Assembly (NCBI GenBank): GCA_030323305.1
Contig: CP106741.1
Coordinates: forward strand, 4,463,501 to 4,527,500
Source: Paenibacillus sp. CC-CFT747
GTDB lineage: Bacteria > Bacillota > Bacilli > Paenibacillales > NBRC-103111
DNA: 64,000 bases
Direction of reading: 5' to 3'
The position numbers were made by a program, and so were the translations under genes. Position 1 is the first letter of the stretch. Each line of letters starts with the position of its first letter. Below the pieces are notes generated by a model. The model saw only the letters and a list, made by a program, of their open reading frames with translations, made no database searches and was not told the DNA's origin. Of this stretch, positions 57,326 to 64,000 are shown one piece after another.

Positions 57326-58507
57326 TTAAGAATGGGTATGAAATAGCGGCATGCTCTCGACGGCCTGGTCCGAGGCCGCCGAAACGGTCTCTTGAACCGG
57401 AGCCTGGATATGCTGCAGCATGTCCGAGACGATATCCTCGGCCGAACGGGGATTCCGCAGCTTGGCGGCGGCCCGGCGCATCCGATCGAGCGCGGACGGG
57501 TTATGAAGCAGGAAACGGAGCTGACGCACCAGTTGATCGGCATAGTCGGCCACCAGAGCCGCTCCTTTGGCCATCATGAACTCGGCGTTATCCCGTTCCT
57601 GACCCGGTACCGGCCGGTACAGCAGGGTAGGCAGGTGACAGCAAAGTGCTTCGGTGAGGGTGATGCCGCCCGGCTTGGTTACGAGACAGGAGGAGATGGC
57701 CATGAGCTCATGAACCTCCTCGACAAACCCGAGCACTTTCACATGGGGATAGTCCCAAAAGACCCTCTCCATGCTTTCCTGGAGCTTCTGGTTGTTTCCG
57801 CATACCATGACGGTCTGAATGGCGAAATCGTCCGAAATTTCGCTGCACAGCTCCTTCAGATCGCGCATGACCCCGTAGGACCCTGCCATGACGAGAAGAA
57901 TACGCCGGCGGGGGTCCAGGCCGTATTTGCGGCACAGCCTGGCGACCGAGGCCGGCTGGCGGAACGCTTTTTTGACCGGAATGCCGGTGACCCGGACCTG
58001 CTCCGATTCCAGTCCGCGGCCGACCAATTCGTGCCGCAGCTCTTCCGAAGCGACGTAGAACCGGTCGATATCCCGATGAATCCACCGGTTGTGAAGGGTG
58101 AAGTCGGTTATCACCGTATAGGTAGGAATCACGATCCCCCGTGTGCGGAGAACGGGCATGGCGAGCATGGGGAAGGTGTTGATAACAAAGTCAGGACGGC
58201 TATTCTGTAGAATCTTCTGAAGCCGGGAAATCCCGAAGGAATGCAGAGCGCGGGAGAACGGTGTCTCGTGATTCATTTCCTTGGAACTCGAGTATAGCCA
58301 GCCGTACAGGCTGGGAAACCAGGCGTAGCTCTTGATGTAGAACCATTTGGCCGCCGCGTTGAGAAAAGGATGGGCTTCCGCAAAAAGATCGGCCGTCTCC
58401 ACCTCCACCCCTTCCGCCGAAAGGGCTTCCGTCAGGGCGCGCGTCACCTGAAGGTGTCCGTCTCCGTAGCTGGCATATAGAATCAGCGCTTTCTTCGTTG
58501 TTTTCAT
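57326..58507 (-). CDS. UgtP/MGDG synthase-like diacylglycerol glycosyltransferase
   Basis: GT28-family glycosyltransferase, 393 residues, predicted to transfer glucose or galactose from a UDP-sugar to diacylglycerol at the membrane. YASYGDGHLQVTRALTEAL matches the MGDG synthase N-terminal domain. The nucleotide-sugar region includes GFVEEVHELMAISSCLVTKPGGITLTEA. In B. subtilis UgtP makes lipoteichoic acid anchors and couples nutrient level to division. An AAGGAGGA site precedes ATG 58507. UDP-glucose would come from galU. The exact sugar is not known. Confidence 0.85.
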   Translation of the reverse strand: MKTTKKALILYASYGDGHLQVTRALTEALSAEGVEVETADLFAEAHPFLNAAAKWFYIKSYAWFPSLYGWLYSSSKEMNHETPFSRALHSFGISRLQKILQNSRPDFVINTFPMLAMPVLRTRGIVIPTYTVITDFTLHNRWIHRDIDRFYVASEELRHELVGRGLESEQVRVTGIPVKKAFRQPASVARLCRKYGLDPRRRILLVMAGSYGVMRDLKELCSEISDDFAIQTVMVCGNNQKLQESMERVFWDYPHVKVLGFVEEVHELMAISSCLVTKPGGITLTEALCCHLPTLLYRPVPGQERDNAEFMMAKGAALVADYADQLVRQLRFLLHNPSALDRMRRAAAKLRNPRSAEDIVSDMLQHIQAPVQETVSAASDQAVESMPLFHTHS

Positions 58508-58832
58508 AGAGTTCCTCCTTCAGGTACCCCTAAGGACTGTTTTCGGTTTGATCGGAAAATCGGCCTCCCTTGACGGAAGGAGACCGGTCTCCCTGCTTAT
58601 CAGCTATTTACCCAAGAGCATCGGGATGAAGCAAGCCGCTTACCAAGCAGCAGGCTTTAATAACATTTCCCAGCCCGTCCCGGGCTATGCCTGATAAGGA
58701 TAAGGCCGAAAGGAAGGGAAGGCCGAGGAGGGAGGGGCGGAAATTTTTTTGCAGAGTTTGGGGAGTTACCGCTTCTGTTTCCCTTTCCGGCTAAATACAA
58801 TAGGAAAATCAAGATGCCGGGAGGGAGATACA
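58508..58832. other. Intergenic region with a 14-bp palindrome
   Basis: This stretch separates the UgtP-like gene and the divergent small gene at 58833. It holds the perfect palindrome GGAGACCGGTCTCC at 58579-58592, about 75 bases upstream of the glycosyltransferase start. A purine-rich stretch lies at 58700-58740, and a TACAAT -10 candidate near 58796 serves the plus-strand gene. No coding frame with a ribosome site is seen. Confidence 0.4.
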
Positions 58833-59138
58833 GTGGCGCAGGTTCTGGACGTGAACTTGGATATCGAGGAAATGAAGGTGCAGGTGGAGAACGGCAAAAC
58901 CGCCTCATCCCAGACGATTGCCTACGAGTCCATCCAGAAAATCCAATTCAACCGGGAGAAGGTCAAGAGGTGGTTCGGCTCCAAAACGGTGGAAAGCATC
59001 CGAATCTACACGAAGCAGAGCGAGGAACCGCTGGTCCTTCGCAGCGATAAGCTCAAATCATCCTTTTCCGCTGCGGAAAGCTACCTGAGGAAAGTGGCCC
59101 TGAAGAACCATGTCATCGTCGAAACCCACAACGAATAA
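58833..59138 (+). CDS. Small protein of unknown function
   Basis: I do not recognise this 101-residue protein. GTG 58833 has a strong GGGAGGGAG site 4-5 bases upstream; the open frame further upstream has none. The protein looks like a beta-rich domain (VLDVNLDIEEMKVQVENGK, then IQKIQFNREKVKRWFG) followed by a helix (SFSAAESYLRKVALKN), similar in layout to PH-like or Sm-like folds but without a firm match. Lysine-rich, no membrane segment. Confidence 0.65.
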   Translation: MAQVLDVNLDIEEMKVQVENGKTASSQTIAYESIQKIQFNREKVKRWFGSKTVESIRIYTKQSEEPLVLRSDKLKSSFSAAESYLRKVALKNHVIVETHNE

Positions 59139-59299
59139 ACCGACCCTCAACCGGAGCCGCGGCGATTAACCGTCTGCGGCTTTGGCTTGGGCGAAAAAGA
59201 GGACAACCTCGCAGCTTCCAGGGAATGGCTTGAATAGGCGGAGGAGGACTGAGGAAAAATCTTCTTATGGTCTTTAAGACGATAACGGAGGTTTGACCG

Positions 59300-60484
59300 A
59301 TGAGGATTCTGTATCTGCTGACGGGGCTCGCCCTGGTCTTTATCGTATGCTGGCTGTTCAGCTATAACCGCAAAGGCATCCGGCTGCGTCCCGTTCTGGC
59401 TATGCTGGCCGCCCAGCTGATCCTGGCCTTTCTACTCCTCAATACCCAGGTGGGGATCTGGCTCATCAGTCTCGTTTCCCGGATGTTCGGCAAGCTGGTT
59501 GATTTCGGAATCGCCGGGGTGGATTTCGTGTTCGGAGGGCTGGAAAACACCGGAGCCTCGACTTTCTTTCTCGATGTTCTGCTTCCGATCGTTTTTATCT
59601 CCATTCTGATCGGAATTCTGAATTTCTTCCGGATTTTGCCCTGGATCATCAAATACGTGGGACTCGGGCTCAGCAAGCTGAACGGCATGGGCAAGCTGGA
59701 GAACTACATAGCCGTTTCCTCGGCTTTTTTGGGGCAGTCCGAAGTCTTTCTGACCACGAAGCAGCAGCTCGGGCTCGTCTCCAGAAGGCGGCTCTATACC
59801 CTATGTACTTCCGCTATGAGTGCCGTAAGCATGGCCATCGTAGGGGCCTACATGACGATGCTTCCGCCGAAATATGTGGTGGTCGCCATTGTGCTGAACA
59901 TCCTCTCCGCGCTGATCGTAGCCAACCTCATCAATCCGTACGAGCTGGCGGAAGGGGAGGATCTGTATGGGATCGGGGAAGGAGAGAAGCACGACTCTTT
60001 CTTCCAGATGGTCAGCGACAGCATCATGGACGGCTTCAAGGTGGCGATCATCGTCGGAGCCATGCTGATCGGGTACATCGCTTTAATCGCCATGATCAAC
60101 TACTTGTTCGAGCTGGTCTTTCAGATCTCTTTCCAGGCGGTGCTCGGGTATATTTTTGCCCCCGTGGCTTTCCTGATGGGGGTTCCGTGGGGAGAGGCGG
60201 TCCAGGCGGGCTCCGTGATGGCCACCAAGCTGATCTCGAACGAATTCGTGGCGATGCTCTCCTTCAAGGACATGGCAGGAGGACTCTCCGCCAAAACGGT
60301 GGCGATTGTCTCCGTCTTCCTCGTCAGCTTCGCCAATTTCAGCTCCGTCGGCATCATTACCGGCTCGGTAAAAGCCCTCCATGAGAAACAGGGGGATCAG
60401 GTAGCCCGCTTCGGGCTTAGGCTTCTGCTCGGCTCCACAGTCGCCTCCGTCCTTTCCGGGACGATAGCGGGACTCTTTATCTAG
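59300..60484 (+). CDS. Concentrative nucleoside transporter (NupC family)
   Basis: Cation-coupled nucleoside uptake permease with about nine or ten membrane helices in 394 residues. CNT signatures are SAFLGQSEVFLT, APVAFLMGVPWGEAVQAGS and VSFANFSSVGIITGSVKAL, the last two lining the nucleoside site. It resembles B. subtilis NupC/YutK. ATG 59300 has an ACGGAGG site. The upstream 160 bases hold a short GCCGC/GCGGC hairpin, but I see no purine riboswitch. Confidence 0.93.
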   Translation: MRILYLLTGLALVFIVCWLFSYNRKGIRLRPVLAMLAAQLILAFLLLNTQVGIWLISLVSRMFGKLVDFGIAGVDFVFGGLENTGASTFFLDVLLPIVFISILIGILNFFRILPWIIKYVGLGLSKLNGMGKLENYIAVSSAFLGQSEVFLTTKQQLGLVSRRRLYTLCTSAMSAVSMAIVGAYMTMLPPKYVVVAIVLNILSALIVANLINPYELAEGEDLYGIGEGEKHDSFFQMVSDSIMDGFKVAIIVGAMLIGYIALIAMINYLFELVFQISFQAVLGYIFAPVAFLMGVPWGEAVQAGSVMATKLISNEFVAMLSFKDMAGGLSAKTVAIVSVFLVSFANFSSVGIITGSVKALHEKQGDQVARFGLRLLLGSTVASVLSGTIAGLFI

Positions 60485-60516
60485 CCTGCAGCCTGCCCTC
60501 GTCATGACCGGCCAAT

Positions 60517-60543
60517 GCTCCCTGTTTTCCAGGGGGCTTTTTT
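60517..60543 (+). terminator. Terminator after nupC
   Basis: GCTCCCTG (60517-60524) / CAGGGGGC (60530-60537) with one G-U pair, then six T. Confidence 0.8.
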
Positions 60544-60571
60544 AATGGGCAAGCCCGCACAACAAAAAAAA

Positions 60572-60765
60572 CCTGCAAGCCCTAGGCTGCAGGAGAAAAG
60601 GTTTGGGCGCCGTTTGCACGACGCCCTCATGGGAGAGGAGAAACCGGACGAAGGCTTATGGGGAAACGTAAGTCTTCTCCGCGGTTGTCTACGGCACTTT
60701 CATGCCGATACTTATAGAATGGACAGGCCGGCGGTAAATTATACATGCCTGTCCAAATTTTTTGA
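60572..60765 (+). ncRNA. Candidate ylbH leader RNA upstream of rsmD
   Basis: A dense series of hairpins fills the gap before rsmD: CCTGCA...TGCAGG (about 60571-60593), GGGCG (60605-60609)/CGCCC (60622-60626), AAGGCTTA (60651-60658)/TAAGTCTT (60669-60676), and CGGCA (60692-60696)/TGCCG (60703-60707). The last element is GGACAGGC (60721-60728)/GCCTGTCC followed by T6, a terminator. An orphan structured RNA called the ylbH leader is described upstream of ylbH (rsmD) in Bacillus. Position and structure suggest this is its equivalent; I could not align it to the family model. Confidence 0.5.
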
Positions 60766-60825
60766 CGGCGGATAAGAATGTGGTACTATAGCATCGATGG
60801 TAATCCTAAAGCAGGTGATGGAAGC

Positions 60826-61428
60826 ATGAGAGTCATATCGGGAACGGCCAAAGGAAGGCCGCTCAAAGCCGTGCCCGGCACAGGGACGCGTCCTACGACG
60901 GACAAGGTTAAAGAGGCGGTTTTTAGCATGATCGGCCCTTACTTTGACGGGGGACGGGCTTTGGACCTGTTCGCCGGGACGGGCGGCTTGGGCATTGAAG
61001 CGTTAAGCAGAGGGATGGAACAAGCGGTCTTCGTTGACAAAGATAGCAAAAGCATCGAAGTGATCCGCGAGAACCTGAAGACGGCCAAGGTGGAAGGGAA
61101 AGCCGAGGTTTACCGCAATGAGGCGGTGCGGGCTCTGAAGGCGCTTGCCAAACGGGAGGTGCGGTTCGATCTGGTTTTTCTGGATCCGCCTTACCGGATG
61201 AAAGACATGGACGGGCTTATGCTCCTTATGAAAGAACAGCGCCTGCTGAACGACGGGGCGACGGTTATGATCGAGCATGATTCGTCCCATACGTACCCCG
61301 AGGAGGCCGGTTCGTTTCATACGGTGAAGCATTCCGTTTACGGCGAGACCGCTATAACGGTATACCGGTATAACGAAGAGGACGGAGACAACGAGGAGCT
61401 GACGCAGGATGAAGAAGATCAAGCATGA
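60826..61428 (+). CDS. rsmD: 16S rRNA (guanine-966-N2) methyltransferase
   Basis: Methylates G966 of 16S rRNA. MRVISGTAKGRPLKAVPGTG and RPTTDKVKEAVFSMI are the typical opening; LDLFAGTGGLGIEALSRG binds SAM and VFLDPPYR is the catalytic DPPY motif. ATG 60826 has GCAGGTGATGG upstream. The end overlaps coaD by 20 bases, as the ylbH-ylbI pair is organised in Bacillus. A C-terminal acidic tail (EEDGDNEELTQDEEDQA) is longer than usual. Confidence 0.95.
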   Translation: MRVISGTAKGRPLKAVPGTGTRPTTDKVKEAVFSMIGPYFDGGRALDLFAGTGGLGIEALSRGMEQAVFVDKDSKSIEVIRENLKTAKVEGKAEVYRNEAVRALKALAKREVRFDLVFLDPPYRMKDMDGLMLLMKEQRLLNDGATVMIEHDSSHTYPEEAGSFHTVKHSVYGETAITVYRYNEEDGDNEELTQDEEDQA

Positions 61429-61911
61429 AGCTACGGTGGCGGTGTGCCCCGGAAGCTTTGATCCGGTGACCTACGGGCATTTGGATATTATCTCCCGAGC
61501 GGCCGAGGCGTTTGACCGGGTCATCGTGGCGGTGCTGAACAACGCAAGCAAGAAGCCGCTGTTCACCGTCGAAGAGCGGATGGAGCTTCTGCAGGAAGTG
61601 ACGAAGGACATTCCTAACGTCGAGATCGACGGTTTTGACGATCTGCTAGTCAACTACATGAACCAGAAAAAAGCCCATATTATCGTCAAAGGGCTGCGGG
61701 CCGTTTCGGATTTTGAGTATGAGCTTCAGATGGCTTCGATGAACCGCAAGCTCAGCGATAAAATCGAAACGTTCTTCATGATGTCGAGCAGCCAGTATTC
61801 CTACCTGAGTTCTAGCATCGTGAAGCAGCTGGCCATGTTTCACGGGCCTATCGAGGATCTGGTTCCCCTGCGGTGGAAAAAGCGCTCCGGGTCAAATACG
61901 CCGGGCGTTAA
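61409..61911 (+). CDS. coaD: Phosphopantetheine adenylyltransferase (frameshifted near the 3' end)
   Basis: Penultimate enzyme of coenzyme A synthesis; transfers AMP to phosphopantetheine. VCPGSFDPVTYGHLDII carries the TYGH nucleotide motif and FFMMSSSQYSYLSSSIVKQ the closing SSSxVK motif. The run GG at 61872-61873 lacks one base; restoring it gives LVPLRVEKALRVKYAGR and stop 61911 (167 residues, the normal size) instead of an unrelated 30-residue tail. It converges with and overlaps ylbJ by 20 bases. Confidence 0.93.
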
Positions 61912-63139
61912 AGGCTCTAGCCAGGCCGCGTGTAAGGAGAATGACAAGAGAGGCGCCACCCAGTAAGGCTAGAAGACCGGTAAACCAAACAAGCGGTCCG
62001 CCTCCTTTAAGCAGCAGGGCCCAGCCCGAGACCGGCTCTCCCGAGGCGGTGCTCCATTCCCCTCCGGAAAAGGGGAGGAAGGCGGCTTTCGGATCGGCCA
62101 GCCATCCGGCCAGCGGCTTCCACAGTGCCAGGGTAAGCCCGAAGGCCAAGACGGCGTGCACCGTTCGGGCGTAGAGGAAAGAGCCGTAACGGATGCCCGC
62201 CGGGAGGCTGAAGCTTCTGACCTGAGCGTGGAGGGAAAGGCCGCTCCACGCGGTTGCAGCTCCCAGAAAGCCGAGCAGCAGAGGCAAGGGGAGGGCCGAT
62301 TGGGCGATGGCATACGCCCCCAGATGAGGCTCCAGAAGCCCCGGCACGAAGAGGGAGAGCCCTTTAAGAGGGGCGGGCAGCAGGAGCAGGGCCATCCGGG
62401 TAAGAACGGCAAACAGGATCATAAACCCTCCCACGATCATAAGGGTTTGATTGGCGGAGGAGACGGCATCGCCGAGCATTTTGCCGAAGGCCCGGCCATC
62501 CCGGCTGCGGGCCTCTCTTAAAGCCGCCAGGCTTCGTTTCAGAAGCCCCTGCCGATCGCTGCTCCTAAGAGGCTTGAGAGCCTTGGCCGCCTCTCCGGCA
62601 GACTCCTTCGGTGCGGTAAGCCGAAACCAGATGCCCATAAGAATGGCCGAGAGGTAATGGATCCCCGCGAGCACCAGACCGGCTTTGGCGCTGTGAAGAA
62701 AGCCGATGCCGATGACGGTGATAAGGACCACGGGGCTGCAGAGATGGGAGAGGGCAAGCAGGCGTTCCGCTTCCGCCACGCTAAGGCGGCCCTCCTTCCT
62801 AAGAGACGCCGTCAGCTCGGCACCGGCCGGGTAGCCTGCCGTGAGGCCGGCCGCGAGTGCCCAGCCTCCGATTCCCGGAATGCGGAAGAAGAGACGCATG
62901 AACGGGTCCAGCAGGACGCCAACCGCTTGAACGACGCCAAGGCCGGTCATGAGCTGGGTCACGACGAGGAAAGGCAGCAGAGCGGGGAACACATAATTCC
63001 ACCAAAGCTTAAGCCCTCCCAAGGAAGACTGAAAGGCATCATCCGGGTATATAATGATAAAGACGACCAGTAGGATCGCCAGAACACCCAAGGCAAGCGT
63101 GACGGCTTTGCTTTGCGTTCCGATGGGCGAGGGGGACAT
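61892..63139 (-). CDS. ylbJ: Sporulation integral membrane protein YlbJ
   Basis: Polytopic membrane protein (415 residues, about eight hydrophobic segments) needed in B. subtilis for heat-resistant spores. It contains two gate-like halves typical of this nucleoside-recognition/YlbJ family: WWNYVFPALLPFLVVTQLMTG and AAGLTAGYPAGAELTASLRK, then LSHLCSPVVLITVIGIGFLH. ATG 63139 has an AAGGAAGG site. It lies beside coaD as in B. subtilis but in the opposite direction, with the ylbL-like gene divergent from it. Confidence 0.88.
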   Translation of the reverse strand: MSPSPIGTQSKAVTLALGVLAILLVVFIIIYPDDAFQSSLGGLKLWWNYVFPALLPFLVVTQLMTGLGVVQAVGVLLDPFMRLFFRIPGIGGWALAAGLTAGYPAGAELTASLRKEGRLSVAEAERLLALSHLCSPVVLITVIGIGFLHSAKAGLVLAGIHYLSAILMGIWFRLTAPKESAGEAAKALKPLRSSDRQGLLKRSLAALREARSRDGRAFGKMLGDAVSSANQTLMIVGGFMILFAVLTRMALLLLPAPLKGLSLFVPGLLEPHLGAYAIAQSALPLPLLLGFLGAATAWSGLSLHAQVRSFSLPAGIRYGSFLYARTVHAVLAFGLTLALWKPLAGWLADPKAAFLPFSGGEWSTASGEPVSGWALLLKGGGPLVWFTGLLALLGGASLVILLTRGLARAFNARRI

Positions 63140-63210
63140 GCCTGCACCTTCCTTTCGTGGATTGCTACATGTTTACGCCCCGGAGAGCGGGAATAGACCA
63201 AGCCCCTGTA

Positions 63211-63245
63211 GTGCCTTATCCGTGAGTATTGTTCGGATAAGGCAC
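63211..63245. repeat. Perfect 12-bp dyad between ylbJ and the ylbL-like gene
   Basis: GTGCCTTATCCG (63211-63222) and CGGATAAGGCAC (63234-63245) are exact complements with an 11-base centre and no T-run. It sits in the divergent promoter region, so an operator is more likely than a terminator. Confidence 0.5.
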
Positions 63246-63278
63246 TGGGACCGACAAGACGAAAGGAAAGGAAGCCTA

Positions 63279-64000
63279 ATGGACGAAGAGTACAAGCCGG
63301 GGAGCCCGGTTCTTATCTTGCTCCTGAGCGTTCTCTGAAAAGAGGATGGTCGCTCAGGAGGTTTTTAGCAGGACTGGTAATCGTGTTCCTGCTGTCCTAC
63401 ATTCTTTTTATCATTCCGCTGCCTTATTATATCTTCAAGCCGGGTTCGGCCGAAGAGATCCATCCCATGGTTAAGGTCACCCAGGGCGATTCTCCCGAGC
63501 AGGGGGCCTTCCTGCTTACCACCGTAGGGGTGATGGATTCGAACGTGTTCTCCTACTTCTGGGCCAAGCTATTTAAGGAAGAGATCCGGCCGAAGACCTC
63601 GGTGAAGCAGGCGGATGAAACGGATCAGGAATATACCCAGCGCCAAGTGTACAAAATGATCTCTTCCCAGAGCAGCGCTATTCAGGCCGCTTATAACAAG
63701 CTCGGGATTCCTTATCACATCAAGGACGAAGGCGTGATGGTGCTTCATGTAGTCAAGGGAATGCCGGCGGAGAAAGTGCTGCAGGTCGGCGATTACCTGT
63801 TGGAAATTGACGGACTTTCTCTTACCGATGGCGAGAAGCTGGTGAATTATCTCAAAACCAAAAAGGCGGGCGACACGGTTAAGGTGACTTTCCGCCGGGG
63901 AGACCAGGTGAAGCAGGAAACCGTCTCTCTCGCCATTCTGCCCGCGGCTTCTCCCGCGGCGGGACAGCCCTCCGAGCCTCCTCGCGTAGGAATCGGCTTT
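63279..64000 (+). CDS. ylbL: YlbL-like PDZ/Lon-type protease, N-terminal part (frameshifted, cut by the window end)
   Basis: Membrane-anchored protease with a PDZ domain; the Lon-like catalytic domain lies beyond the window. ATG 63279 has GGAAAGGAAG upstream. One base is missing near 63308-63309; restoring it gives GSPGSYLAPERSLKRGW and the anchor FLAGLVIVFLLSYILFIIP. The extracytoplasmic domain follows (YYIFKPGSAEEIHPMVKV, then QGAFLLTTVGVMDSN), and the PDZ core is VVKGMPAEKVLQVGDYLLEI. Relatives are YlbL of B. subtilis and SepM of streptococci. Confidence 0.85.

Noticed and set aside
59139..59299. A purine riboswitch upstream of the nucleoside transporter.
   Set aside because: The conserved purine-box loop sequences are not present; only a short GC hairpin is visible.
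1..64000. Mobile elements, CRISPR arrays, defence islands or biosynthetic clusters.
   Set aside because: I looked for transposases, integrases, terminal repeats, regularly spaced repeats and known defence domains and found none. The region is core chromosome with local gene-order changes.

Overview
The window looks like a chromosomal core segment of a spore-forming, GC-rich member of the Bacillota, most likely Paenibacillus or a close relative. Four things point there: the sporulation genes spoVM, spoVIF and ylbJ; Bacillus-type gene order; strong AGGAGG ribosome binding sites with frequent GTG and TTG starts; and Firmicutes leader RNAs (a tyrosine T-box, a probable S4 leader and a probable ylbH leader). 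I see no prophage, insertion sequence, CRISPR array, toxin-antitoxin pair or defence island. No rRNA or tRNA gene was recognised.

Layout. 1-6.4 kb: the end of acsA, a class A penicillin-binding protein, T-box-controlled tyrosyl-tRNA synthetase, and rpsD. 6.7-17.2 kb: a GAF-GGDEF protein, a DedA-type membrane protein, an HPr-like protein without the phosphorylatable His, ylaN, a Ca2+/H+ antiporter, an Asp23 protein, ftsW, yugN, an M20 amidohydrolase, a CBS protein and a secreted CAP protein. 17.3-27.8 kb: a nuclease lipoprotein, an XPB-type helicase with its partner gene, ylbF, an asparaginase, ylbG, an unknown gene, a LysR regulator, a PHP phosphoesterase, galU and a CarH-like B12 photoreceptor regulator. 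27.8-56.2 kb: a long block that follows, from memory, the B. subtilis yloA-recG order (rqcH, Ca2+ ATPase, yloC, remA, gmk, rpoZ, coaBC, priA, def, fmt, rsmB, rlmN, prpC, prkC, rsgA, rpe, spoVM, rpmB, yloU, fakA, recG), with dapF, yitJ and a DegV protein inserted. A small unknown membrane protein sits where B. subtilis has thiN. 56.4-64 kb: spoVIF, a YolD protein, a UgtP-like glycosyltransferase, nupC, rsmD, coaD, ylbJ and the start of a ylbL-like protease.

The genes serve translation (tyrS, rpsD, rpmB, def, fmt, rsmB, rlmN, rsgA, rqcH, rsmD), cell wall and division (PBP, ftsW, the prkC/prpC signalling pair, dapF), DNA repair and restart (priA, recG, xpb), cofactor and one-carbon metabolism (coaBC, coaD, yitJ), lipid metabolism (fakA/degV, ugtP) and sporulation.

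An important caveat applies throughout. About 29 single-base frameshifts interrupt otherwise well-conserved genes, including the essential ftsW, coaBC, coaD and rpe and six breaks in priA. Nearly all sit in short homopolymer runs and are repaired by adding or removing one base there. I read this as sequence error, not gene decay, and I give such genes as single reconstructed entries with the break positions.
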